DNA from: Acinetobacter oleivorans DR1
GTDB taxonomy: Bacteria; Pseudomonadota; Gammaproteobacteria; Pseudomonadales; Moraxellaceae
NCBI RefSeq assembly: GCF_000196795.1
Contig: NC_014259.1
Span: 1,860,001 to 1,924,000, forward strand
DNA: 64,000 bases
Direction of reading: 5' to 3'
The position numbers and the translations under genes were made by a program. The notes under the pieces are model-generated. The model ran no database searches and was not told the DNA's origin. It saw only the letters and a program-made list of their open reading frames with translations. Positions 26,948-34,525 of this stretch are shown here, piece after piece. How positions within the stretch are numbered: position 1 is the first letter of the stretch; each line of letters starts with the position of its first letter.

Positions 26948-27561
26948 AGCTTTATCAACTGATTAACATTACTATCAAAATGGGTACAACTGCGACTGTT
27001 GCAGCAGGTATTCAAAGTTTTTACCAAGATGAGGCAGCTAAAGGTAAGTTACTTGGAGTATTTTTCTCTGATATAGGCGAGCTCAACCAAGTTGTTGTAT
27101 TACGCAGCTATGCTTCACAACAAGAATTAGATGATGAAAATACGCGTTTAGCAGCACAAGAAAACTTGTTTGGTGCATCTGAAAATATTATTAGATATTC
27201 AGTAGAAAATTTTGCTGGTTTTGACTTCTTACCAGAAGTTGAGGTGGGTGAATTTGGTCCTGTATATGAAATCCGCACTTATGAGTTGAAACATGGTGGT
27301 GTCCCTCATGTCCTTGAAGCATGGAAAAATGCAGTGCCAATTCGGACTCAATACTCAAAATTAACAATAGCGATGTATGCTCTTGATGGCACACCTCGTA
27401 TTGTAAGTATTTGGCCATATGCGTCATTGAATGAGCGTTCGGAAGTTCGTGCCAAATCAGTGGCAGATGGCATTTGGCCACCAAAAGGTGGTCCACAGTG
27501 GTTAACTCATGCAATGAAGTCAATGATTGCACTACCAACTTCCGTATCGCCACTGAAATAA
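26944..27561 (+). CDS. Two-domain NIPSNAP-family protein
   Basis: A 205-residue protein with two ferredoxin-like NIPSNAP repeats: residues about 1-95 (LYQLINITIKMG, LLGVFFSDIGELNQVVVLRSY) and about 105-205 (VYEIRTYELKHGGVPHVLEAW, then IVSIWPYASLNER). It starts within the stop of the preceding flavoprotein gene (ATGA overlap). Last gene of the second module. A single-domain relative is at 14039, so each module ends its flavoenzyme set with a NIPSNAP protein; a role such as dimeric binding of a ring product is only a guess. Confidence 0.82.
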   Translation: MKLYQLINITIKMGTTATVAAGIQSFYQDEAAKGKLLGVFFSDIGELNQVVVLRSYASQQELDDENTRLAAQENLFGASENIIRYSVENFAGFDFLPEVEVGEFGPVYEIRTYELKHGGVPHVLEAWKNAVPIRTQYSKLTIAMYALDGTPRIVSIWPYASLNERSEVRAKSVADGIWPPKGGPQWLTHAMKSMIALPTSVSPLK

Positions 27562-27587
27562 AATTTGGTAATAATGTATTGAAAACT

Positions 27588-27615
27588 AGCCTACTATTTA
27601 GTTAGTAGGCTTTTA
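27588..27615 (+). terminator. Terminator of module 2
   Basis: AGCCTACTA / TAGTAGGCT (9 bp), loop TTTAGT, followed by TTTTAG. Confidence 0.75.
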
Positions 27616-27690
27616 GATGTATAAAATACAATCAAGAAATAGGTTTATATATCTAGTTTAACTACTCTAATTTTATTGAATAAAGCATTA

Positions 27691-28587
27691 CTAAATTTTA
27701 ACTGGCAAATTAAGCACCACCTGAGCATCCTCAATAACATCTAAGCGTAAAATTTTTGAAGCACCTAATTCATTTAGCAACGTAGTTAAAGGCCCCTCAT
27801 TTTTCACTAGTTGTACTTTTTTTGGAAAAAGCTTTTGTGAAAAAGAAAGAATATTAGATTGAACGTCTGTTCGGTGCCATTTTCCATCCACTACATGGAG
27901 CATGGTTGCTTTATTAATATGCGTTTCAGAATCGACATGTTTTAAAGTAGGAACAGCAGTTTTTAAACTTAAATCTAATTTTCCATTAACATCAAAAATA
28001 TTGGCTTGGACTTCTTTTGAGTTAATGGAGACGTCAATTTTAGTTAACCATTTTGGTAGCTGGTAACCATATACACCACGTACTCTGGCGATTTCAGTAT
28101 CAACAGGCAAAGCTAAAACATGGGCATAAAAATGACGTTGACGCATCGATTTCATTAACTCTACGATATGTGGCCCACGAGCATTAGGTTGACGTACGAT
28201 AATCGCAATCGATACTTCGTTATAAGGGTCATTGTCACAAACTGAATAGGTAAAGAATGTGACGGCGACCAAACCATAGCCCGGAAATGGTTGTAACGGC
28301 GTTAAAGCAGCGGGAAGTTTTGCTTTAATTTGCTTAATCGGAGCAAGCATGAGTAGTTGTACATTTGCACTACGATAATAAAAGTTGGGTGCCCAAACAG
28401 GACCTACTCGGGATTCCACAATTTTTTTAGTAATATGACGGAAAAAGTCGATATTGCCAGCAGCTGGATCTTGAGCCACTTCATCTAGGTCAGGATTCAT
28501 TCTAAAGCGGTCATAATAACCACCTTTCGGTACTTTGACTTTTTGTTGCCCGAATTCAACCTCAGTAAATTGTTGTTTTATATTCAT
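27691..28587 (-). CDS. Acetoacetate decarboxylase-like protein
   Basis: A 298-residue ADC-superfamily protein. PFPGYGLVAVTFFTY, YNEVSIAIIVRQP and VRGVYGYQLPKWLTKIDV follow the ADC fold. In true ADC the catalytic pair is PKK; here it is PKW, so the first Lys (Schiff-base position) is kept and the second, which lowers its pKa, is Trp. Decarboxylase activity is therefore doubtful; related proteins act as hydratases, aldolases or dehydratases. A MerR-type promoter lies 80-110 bases upstream, divergent from the hydrolase gene. Confidence 0.72.
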   Translation of the reverse strand: MNIKQQFTEVEFGQQKVKVPKGGYYDRFRMNPDLDEVAQDPAAGNIDFFRHITKKIVESRVGPVWAPNFYYRSANVQLLMLAPIKQIKAKLPAALTPLQPFPGYGLVAVTFFTYSVCDNDPYNEVSIAIIVRQPNARGPHIVELMKSMRQRHFYAHVLALPVDTEIARVRGVYGYQLPKWLTKIDVSINSKEVQANIFDVNGKLDLSLKTAVPTLKHVDSETHINKATMLHVVDGKWHRTDVQSNILSFSQKLFPKKVQLVKNEGPLTTLLNELGASKILRLDVIEDAQVVLNLPVKI

Positions 28588-28667
28588 TGGAGTTCACCTT
28601 TACATTAATTGACCGAGTAGCTACCGTTGTCTTTAACAAGACGTATTAATTAATAGCCAATGTGGTC

Positions 28668-28698
28668 ACTATAAGTTTAAAGCTAACTTTAAAGTCAA
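28668..28698 (-). promoter_or_regulatory. MerR-regulated promoter B (for ADC-like gene)
   Basis: Minus strand: -35 TTGACT, 19-base spacer TTAAAGTTAGCTTTAAACT, -10 TATAGT. The long spacer with a central dyad is the mark of MerR-activated promoters. One of five matching promoters. Confidence 0.75.
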
Positions 28699-28828
28699 GG
28701 CTTTAATTTTGATATGTCAAATCTTTGACATTTAAAAGAAATAAAATAAAAACAATTAAAGATTAAAAAGATACAAACTTGATGAGCGTCTTCATATAAA
28801 TTTTATCTTTAAAAGATGATTAATATAG

Positions 28829-28859
28829 TTGACCTTAAAGTTAACTTTAAGCTTAGTAT
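28829..28859 (+). promoter_or_regulatory. MerR-regulated promoter A (for hydrolase gene)
   Basis: -35 TTGACC, 19-base spacer TTAAAGTTAACTTTAAGCT, -10 TAGTAT. The operator CTTAAAGTTAACTTTAAG at 28834-28851 is a perfect 18-bp palindrome, the best of the set. Confidence 0.8.
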
Positions 28860-28915
28860 AAATATTCAAATCTTTATAACGAATCAACAAGCGGTTTTTC
28901 ACCAGGAGAACAAAG

Positions 28916-29746
28916 ATGGGTTATGTAACCACAAAAGATGGCGTAGAAATTTTCTATAAAGATTGGGGACCACGTGATGCCCAAGTTTTATTTTTTCATC
29001 ATGGTTGGCCTTTAAGTTCAGATGATTGGGACACACAGTTGCTTTTTTTCCTTAAAGAAGGTTTTCGTGTAGTTGCTCATGACCGCCGTGGCCATGGACG
29101 TTCAAGTCAGGTGTGGGATGGTCACGATATGGACCACTACGCAGATGATGTTGCAGAAGTGGTCAAACATCTGAATATTAAAAATGCAATTCATATTGGA
29201 CACTCTACAGGTGGCGGTGAAGTTGCTCACTATATTGCGCGTCATGGTCAAGAAAACGTTGCAAAAGCTGTTCTTGTCAGTGCAGTTCCACCACTAATGG
29301 TTAAAACTGAAAGTAATCCTGAAGGTTTACCAAAAGAAGTTTTTGACGACCTGCAAAATCAAGTTCTCACTAACCGTGCGCAATTTTTCCGAGACTTACC
29401 ATCGGGTCCGTTCTATGGTTTTAACCGACCAGATGCGAAGCCATCTGAAGGTATCATTGCTAACTGGTGGCGTCAGGGTATGACGGGCAGTGCAAAAGCA
29501 CATTACGATGGTATTGTGGCGTTCTCACAAACTGACTTCACCGAAGATTTAAAGAAAATCACCATTCCTGTTTTGGTGTTGCATGGCGATGACGACCAGA
29601 TCGTACCTTATAAAACTTCTGGTGTGAAATCTGCTGAGTTACTCCAAAATAGCCAACTCAAAATCTACCCAGGTTTTTCTCACGGCATGTTAACTGTAAA
29701 TCATGACGTGATTAATGCTGACTTATTGGCATTTATCCGCGAATAA
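28916..29746 (+). CDS. Alpha/beta hydrolase, non-heme haloperoxidase-like
   Basis: A 276-residue cytosolic hydrolase. HHGWPLSSDDWD gives the oxyanion region, GHSTGGGE the nucleophile elbow (Ser98), VLHGDDDQIVP the Asp region and GFSHGM the catalytic His. The WPLSSDDW and RGHGRSS blocks are those of cofactor-free haloperoxidases (perhydrolases), which are also esterases. No signal peptide. CAGGAGAACAAAG precedes the ATG, and a MerR-type promoter lies about 60 bases upstream. A strong terminator follows, so it is monocistronic. Confidence 0.85.
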   Translation: MGYVTTKDGVEIFYKDWGPRDAQVLFFHHGWPLSSDDWDTQLLFFLKEGFRVVAHDRRGHGRSSQVWDGHDMDHYADDVAEVVKHLNIKNAIHIGHSTGGGEVAHYIARHGQENVAKAVLVSAVPPLMVKTESNPEGLPKEVFDDLQNQVLTNRAQFFRDLPSGPFYGFNRPDAKPSEGIIANWWRQGMTGSAKAHYDGIVAFSQTDFTEDLKKITIPVLVLHGDDDQIVPYKTSGVKSAELLQNSQLKIYPGFSHGMLTVNHDVINADLLAFIRE

Positions 29747-29764
29747 TTTAAAGCTTTAAACTTT

Positions 29765-29797
29765 AAAAAAGAGGCACATTAAGTGCCTCTTTTTTTA
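29765..29797 (+). terminator. Rho-independent terminator
   Basis: AAAAAGAGGCAC / GTGCCTCTTTTT, 12-bp stem, ATTAA loop, T-run. Strong. Confidence 0.85.
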
Positions 29798-29846
29798 TAT
29801 AAAAATAATAAATTCAATTAATTAAGTGTAGAGGTGCGAAAAGGTG

Positions 29847-29877
29847 TTGACATTAAAGTTAGCTTTAATCTTAAAGT
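29847..29877 (+). promoter_or_regulatory. MerR-regulated promoter C (for OYE operon)
   Basis: -35 TTGACA, 19-base spacer TTAAAGTTAGCTTTAATCT, -10 TAAAGT, ending 27 bases before the OYE ATG. Confidence 0.78.
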
Positions 29878-29904
29878 AAAGCCATACTGAATGAGGTCAT
29901 TCCA

Positions 29905-31143
29905 ATGAAAGTGTTCGAAAAATTAGTATTCCCAAATGGCTCATATGTTCCTAACCGTATTGCTAAAGCAGCAATGGAAGAAAACATGGCTGATTTAAAC
30001 CATGCACCATCAGAAGAATTAATGCGTTTATATCAAGCTTGGGCAAATGGTGGTGTCGGTCTAATCATTACTGGAAATGTGATGGTAGACCGCCGAGCGA
30101 TGACTGGACCGGGCGGCGTAGTGCTTGAAGATGAAAAACATCTAGATACTTTTAAAAAATGGGCACAAATTGGTCGTTCAAAAGGCGCTCAGATTTGGCT
30201 TCAAATTAACCATCCGGGGCGTCAAATGCAAGCGAACCTTGGTCAGCAGACTTGGGCGCCATCGGCTATTTCACTTGATCTCGGCAAAATGTCCAATCGC
30301 TTTAATACGCCAATCGAAATGACTGAATCTATGATTACAGAAGTGATTCAGCGTTTTGCAAACACGGCACGATTAGGTGAAAAAGCAGGATTTACTGGTG
30401 TGGAAATTCATGCAGCGCATGGGTATTTATTAAGCCAGTTTCTTTCACCACTGAGCAATAAACGCCAAGATCGTTGGGGTGGTTCTTTAGAAAACCGCGC
30501 TCGCATTTTAATTGAGATTGTAGAAGCTGTTCGTAAAGTGGTTTCCCCTCAATTTACTGTTGCAGTAAAACTGAACTCAGCCGATTTCCAACGTGGTGGG
30601 TTTAGCACTGAAGATGCTCACCAGGTAGTTAAAATGCTAAATGAACATGCAGTCGATTTGGTTGAACTTTCAGGCGGTAGCTATGAAGCGCCAGCAATGC
30701 AGGGTGAAGCGCGTGATGGCCGTACACTTGCTCGCGAAGCTTACTTTTTAGAGTTTGCACAGAAGATTCGTAAAGTTGCCAAAATGCCTGTTATGGTGAC
30801 AGGTGGCATACGCCGTAAACAAGTAGCAGAGCAAGTAGTTGAAAGTGGTGTAGATATGGTCGGTATTGCCACAGCTTTAGCGATTGAACCTAATTTGCCA
30901 AATGCTTGGAAACAAGGCAAAAATGTTTCACCTGAACTCAAGCCAATTACCTGGGAAAATAAAACATTCGCTTCTCTTGCCAATATGGCAGTGGTGAAAT
31001 TCCAGTTACGTAATTTAAGTGCTGGTAAAAAAACAAAACCAAATGTTTCACCAGCTTGGGCTTTAATTTTGCAACAATCAGCGATGTCATGCCGTACCCG
31101 CCAATACAAAAAAGGTATGCGTGACTATACATTTGCTTCTTAA
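29905..31143 (+). CDS. NADH:flavin oxidoreductase, old yellow enzyme family
   Basis: A 412-residue FMN-dependent TIM barrel. The active-site block HAAHGYLLSQFLSP carries the two substrate-binding residues (His-x2-His), LQINHPGRQ and WGGSLENRARILIEIV follow the OYE pattern, and VKLNSADFQRGGF and VTGGIRRK hold FMN-binding residues. OYEs reduce the C=C bond of enones, enals, nitro compounds and quinones. It is led by a MerR-type promoter and followed 15 bases later by a saccharopine-dehydrogenase-like gene. Two paralogues are in this window (42821, 56253). Confidence 0.87.
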   Translation: MKVFEKLVFPNGSYVPNRIAKAAMEENMADLNHAPSEELMRLYQAWANGGVGLIITGNVMVDRRAMTGPGGVVLEDEKHLDTFKKWAQIGRSKGAQIWLQINHPGRQMQANLGQQTWAPSAISLDLGKMSNRFNTPIEMTESMITEVIQRFANTARLGEKAGFTGVEIHAAHGYLLSQFLSPLSNKRQDRWGGSLENRARILIEIVEAVRKVVSPQFTVAVKLNSADFQRGGFSTEDAHQVVKMLNEHAVDLVELSGGSYEAPAMQGEARDGRTLAREAYFLEFAQKIRKVAKMPVMVTGGIRRKQVAEQVVESGVDMVGIATALAIEPNLPNAWKQGKNVSPELKPITWENKTFASLANMAVVKFQLRNLSAGKKTKPNVSPAWALILQQSAMSCRTRQYKKGMRDYTFAS

Positions 31144-31158
31144 TAAGTGAGTTGTGTT

Positions 31159-32226
31159 ATGACAAATCCTAACGATTCAAACTGGATAATTTATGGAGCA
31201 AATGGCTACACGGGCGAGTTAATCGCTCGTGAAGCTGTACGCCAAGGTCTAAAACCAACTTTGGCTGGTCGTAACAAAGCTAAGGTTGAAACATTAGCTC
31301 AAGAGTTGGGGCTCGATTATAAAGCTTTTGGGCTTGATAACGTAGATGCGGTCAGTGAGCAGCTCCAAGGCTTCAAACTGGTCATGCACTGTGCAGGGCC
31401 ATTTTCAGCAACATCAAAACCCATGATGGAAGCGTGTATTAAAGCAGGCGCTCACTATTTAGATATTACGGGTGAAATCTCTGTATTTGAATTGGCACAG
31501 TCACTGAACAGCCAAGCTGAAAAAGCCGATATTGTGCTTTGTCCGGGTGTTGGTTTCGATGTGATTCCGACAGATTGTGTTGCCGCGGCACTGAAAGAAG
31601 CATTGCCAGATGCGACCCATTTAGCACTTGGTTTTGACTCTAGAACAGGGTTTTCACCGGGTACTGCTAAAACAAGTACAGAAGGCATGGCCGAAGGCGG
31701 AAAAATTCGTAAAAACGGAAAAATTACTACCGTTCCATTAGCACATTATGTTCGGACCATTGATTTTGGTGACGGTAAAAAAAGTGCTATGAGTGTTCCT
31801 TGGGGAGACGTATCTACTGCATTCTATACAACAGGCATTCCAAACATTGAAGTGTTTGTACCCGCGTTTCCTAAAATGATTTTTGGTGCGAAAATGATGA
31901 ACTATTTACGCCCAGTATTAAAAATTAATGCTGTGCAGAAGTTTATTAAGTCGCGTATTGAAAAAACCGTTGTTGGGCCAAATGAGGAACTCCGCGCGAA
32001 AGTACCTACCTATGTTTGGGGTGAGGCAAGAAATACGCGTGGGGAAGTCAAAACTGCTCGTATCCAAACAGAAAATGCGTATAGCCTTACCGTAAATGGC
32101 TCACTGACTGTGGTGAATTATTTACTCAAAAATACCGTGAAAGGCGGTACATATACACCTGCAAAATTGATGGGTTATAAGTTAGTGACGGAGCTACCGG
32201 GTTCTGGTCCATTGGTTATTAATTAA
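31159..32226 (+). CDS. Saccharopine dehydrogenase NADP-binding domain protein
   Basis: A 355-residue trans-acting enoyl-reductase/saccharopine-dehydrogenase-like protein. The N-terminus WIIYGANGYTGELIAREA is the nucleotide motif of the family, followed by LAGRN and a CAGPF block, LDITGE, and CPGVGFDVIPTDC. I start at the ATG at 31159; an in-frame GTG at 31147 is less likely. It belongs to the OYE operon under the MerR-type promoter, so it may use the saturated product of the OYE. No lysine-pathway gene is near. The substrate is unknown. Confidence 0.8.
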   Translation: MTNPNDSNWIIYGANGYTGELIAREAVRQGLKPTLAGRNKAKVETLAQELGLDYKAFGLDNVDAVSEQLQGFKLVMHCAGPFSATSKPMMEACIKAGAHYLDITGEISVFELAQSLNSQAEKADIVLCPGVGFDVIPTDCVAAALKEALPDATHLALGFDSRTGFSPGTAKTSTEGMAEGGKIRKNGKITTVPLAHYVRTIDFGDGKKSAMSVPWGDVSTAFYTTGIPNIEVFVPAFPKMIFGAKMMNYLRPVLKINAVQKFIKSRIEKTVVGPNEELRAKVPTYVWGEARNTRGEVKTARIQTENAYSLTVNGSLTVVNYLLKNTVKGGTYTPAKLMGYKLVTELPGSGPLVIN

Positions 32227-32260
32227 AAGCTTTTATTAAAACAGTATGTTTATAGATTGT

Positions 32261-32297
32261 CCCGAATAAGGAGTCACTCTTATTCGGGTTATTTTTA
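32261..32297 (+). terminator. Rho-independent terminator
   Basis: CCCGAATAAG / CTTATTCGGG, 10-bp stem, 8-base loop, followed by TTATTTTT. Confidence 0.85.
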
Positions 32298-32427
32298 AAT
32301 ATTTCAAGTAAATACGGCTTAATATGGATAAAAAGAAAAACAGAAAACAAAACACTGCATAAGAAATAATTCAAATTGAATATACTAAAAAGCGATAAAT
32401 ATTTTTCATAACAAAGGAATGAGAATA

Positions 32428-33003
32428 ATGAGAAAACTCATACTATTTCTACATGCATCGCTTGACAGTTTTGTCGAAGGTCCAAATGGGGCAATGGACA
32501 TAGGCTGGATTGCTTACGATGCCGATTTAGCAAACCATGCCAAAGAAATTTTGAGCACTGCCGATACGGTAATTTGGGGACGTGCGACCTACCAGATGAT
32601 GCATAATTACTGGCCAACCATGCTTTCAAATCCAGAAGCTTCAGAGCATGAACGCAATCATGCTGAGTGGATTGAAAAAACAGAGAAAATCGTTTTTTCA
32701 ACTACTTTAGATACAGTTGAATGGAATAATTCCCGTCTTGTAAAAGACCATGTCGAAGAAGAAATTAATAAGCTGAAACAGCAAGTGGGTAAGGATATGG
32801 TGATTCTGGGGAGTCCTCGATTCGCGCACTATTTGATGCAACTTGATTTAATTGATGAATATAAAATTACAGTTTCGCCCGTGCTGATTGGTAAGGGCTT
32901 GCCACTGTTTCAAGGCATTCAGCAAAAGACCAATCTTAAACTTATTGAAAATAAAACGTTTGCTTCTGGAGCTCTCGGTCTTCACTATCAAAAGATAAGC
33001 TAA
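32428..33003 (+). CDS. Dihydrofolate reductase-like (RibD C-terminal domain) protein
   Basis: A 191-residue protein of the YyaP/RibD-C fold: MRKLILFLHASLDSFVEG at the start, VIWGRATYQMM and WPTML, then VILGSPRFAHYLMQLDLIDEY and VLIGKGLPLF. The fold binds NADPH, but the substrate of this group is unknown and it is not the essential FolA. The ATG at 32428 has AAAGGA nine bases upstream; an ATG at 32419 touches that site. Its upstream region has an ATTCAAATTGAAT palindrome but no MerR-type spacer, so it seems outside that regulon. Confidence 0.8.
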   Translation: MRKLILFLHASLDSFVEGPNGAMDIGWIAYDADLANHAKEILSTADTVIWGRATYQMMHNYWPTMLSNPEASEHERNHAEWIEKTEKIVFSTTLDTVEWNNSRLVKDHVEEEINKLKQQVGKDMVILGSPRFAHYLMQLDLIDEYKITVSPVLIGKGLPLFQGIQQKTNLKLIENKTFASGALGLHYQKIS

Positions 33004-33026
33004 TTTTTTCTATAATATTTGTATGG

Positions 33027-33065
33027 AAAAGACGAATTACAGTGCTGGTCTATAATTCGTCTTTT
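33027..33065. terminator. Bidirectional terminator
   Basis: AAAAGACGAATTA / TAATTCGTCTTTT, a 13-bp stem flanked by A and T runs, between convergent genes. Confidence 0.85.
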
Positions 33066-33070
33066 TAGCT

Positions 33071-33877
33071 TTATTGCATACTGCTTAAACGCTTAACAAC
33101 TGTTTCAGCAATTTCTTTACTCGACTGAGGGTTTTGTCCAGTAATAATTCTATCGTCCGAAACCACATACGAAGTAAACGGAATAAACGCTTCTTTGTAT
33201 TTTGCTCCACGTTCAATAAGTCCATTTTGTAGAGAAAAAGGAACTTGAGACTTAATACCTGAAAGTGTTTCTTCAATATTTGCAAAACCAGTAACGGTTC
33301 TACCTGCAATTAAGGGTTTGCCATTTTCATCCTGTAAAGGCAATAAACCACCCACACCATGACATACTGCTGAAACGACTCCACCTTGGCGATAGATTTG
33401 TTCACTAATGTTTTGCAAAGCTTTATTGGTTGGGAAATCCCACATGGTTCCATGGCCACCGGTATAGTAAATGGCTTTGTATTGCGAAGGATTAATCACA
33501 TTTGGAGCTAATGTTGTTTTTAACCGCTGCATAAAGGCTGGGTCGGCTAAATGCTGATGTGCTGATTTGTCTAGGTAAATGGACTTTAGGCTACGTTCAT
33601 CTAGTGGAACTTCACCACCTAAAGGACTTACAAAATCCATTTCATAACCAGCAGCTAAGGCCACATCGTAAAAATGAGTGAGTTCAGTCAGCCAAAGTCC
33701 TGTTTTATCCGAACGGGAAGGGTAAGCCGAGTGATTGGTCATTACGACTAAAATTTTTCCGTTTGCTTTGGTAAAGCTTTGAGCTTTATTTGACTCAGCG
33801 GCATGTACCACATGTGTAGTCAAAAAAATGGCAAAAATAATGGTTAAACAACGCTGAAAATTCCAAACTTTAAACAT
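33071..33877 (-). CDS. Secreted DJ-1/PfpI-family protein
   Basis: A 268-residue DJ-1 superfamily protein with an N-terminal signal peptide (FQRCLTIIFAIFLTTHVVHA, cleavage likely before AES), so periplasmic. The nucleophile elbow is VSAVCHGVG with the expected Cys, the Glu is in the SPLGGE region, and YYTGGHGTMWDFP is diagnostic of the Hsp31/glyoxalase-III subgroup. It is very like the cytosolic protein at 34526 apart from the leader. A MerR-type promoter lies 30-60 bases upstream. Probably detoxifies or repairs damage from reactive carbonyls in the periplasm. Confidence 0.83.
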   Translation of the reverse strand: MFKVWNFQRCLTIIFAIFLTTHVVHAAESNKAQSFTKANGKILVVMTNHSAYPSRSDKTGLWLTELTHFYDVALAAGYEMDFVSPLGGEVPLDERSLKSIYLDKSAHQHLADPAFMQRLKTTLAPNVINPSQYKAIYYTGGHGTMWDFPTNKALQNISEQIYRQGGVVSAVCHGVGGLLPLQDENGKPLIAGRTVTGFANIEETLSGIKSQVPFSLQNGLIERGAKYKEAFIPFTSYVVSDDRIITGQNPQSSKEIAETVVKRLSSMQ

Positions 33878-33906
33878 GACAGGTCCTCATTCATCACCTG
33901 TAGCCA

Positions 33907-33937
33907 ATCTTATGTTTAAAGCATACTTTAAGGTCAA
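33907..33937 (-). promoter_or_regulatory. MerR-regulated promoter D (for secreted DJ-1)
   Basis: Minus strand: -35 TTGACC, 19-base spacer TTAAAGTATGCTTTAAACA, -10 TAAGAT. Same dyad as the other four, one arm base differing. Confidence 0.75.
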
Positions 33938-33952
33938 TAGGTCTCGAAGAAA

Positions 33953-34369
33953 TTACGGTGTTCTTGCTTTGTCGAAATAAAGTGTCATGAGCCTTTCTGC
34001 ATTTTGCTCGCAGGTAATTTCATCGGGTTTGTTGTTGATCGCATCAATCATGGTGCGTAAGTTTTGCTTACTCACCTTTAGCTTTTGTTCTAAAAGTTCT
34101 ATTTCCTGAATTTTTAATTCAATTGTTTGAATAAGGGCATCATGGTTCCAAGTGGCAACTTTAGAAGGCAAAAAAGCTTTAATTTCAGCTAAGGAAAACC
34201 CAACTTGTTGGGCTTGCTGAATTAAAGAAAGTTGCTTCAAATCGTTATCGGTATATTCACGATAGCCATTCGATTTTCTTTTTGCTTTAGGTAAGAGTTT
34301 GATTTGCTCGTAATAACGAATTGTAGGGGTGCTTAAACCACTTAATTTGGATAACTCGCTAATATTCAT
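33953..34369 (-). CDS. MerR-family regulator of the local redox regulon
   Basis: A 138-residue MerR protein: winged HTH MNISELSKLSGLSTPTIRYYEQ, then KRKSNGYREY and VGFSLAEIKAFL, a long dimer coiled coil with repeated Gln/Lys/Glu, and a single Cys near the C-terminus (EITCEQNAERL). One-Cys MerR proteins of the NmlR/AdhR type sense aldehydes and other electrophiles. I start at MNISEL (34369); the open frame allows seven more codons, which would run into the operator of promoter E. Its operator lies between it and the divergent DJ-1 gene, so it likely autoregulates. Confidence 0.83.
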   Translation of the reverse strand: MNISELSKLSGLSTPTIRYYEQIKLLPKAKRKSNGYREYTDNDLKQLSLIQQAQQVGFSLAEIKAFLPSKVATWNHDALIQTIELKIQEIELLEQKLKVSKQNLRTMIDAINNKPDEITCEQNAERLMTLYFDKARTP

Positions 34370-34383
34370 GGCCACAGACTCTA

Positions 34384-34414
34384 TTGACATTCAAGTTAAC
34401 TTTAGACTTATAGT
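34384..34414 (+). promoter_or_regulatory. MerR-regulated promoter E (for DJ-1; overlaps merR start region)
   Basis: -35 TTGACA, 19-base spacer TTCAAGTTAACTTTAGACT, -10 TATAGT. It points at the DJ-1 gene at 34526 and would also cover the upstream side of merR. Confidence 0.75.
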
Positions 34415-34525
34415 CACTTAAAAGCAAGGTTCATAACTTTACCAAGCACACACTTTCAGTAACAGCTTTCTATGCTTTGATAGATGAAAGAATAGAATTA
34501 TAAATATGAAAAATGAGGTGAGAAA

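Noticed and set aside
29748..29768. TTTAAAGCTTTAAACTTTAAA resembles the MerR dyad.
   Set aside because: It is downstream of a gene and lies against a terminator, with no -35/-10 pair.
32340..32427. Possible MerR-type promoter for the dihydrofolate-reductase-like gene.
   Set aside because: There is a different palindrome (ATTCAAATTGAAT) and no 19-base spacer with the shared core.
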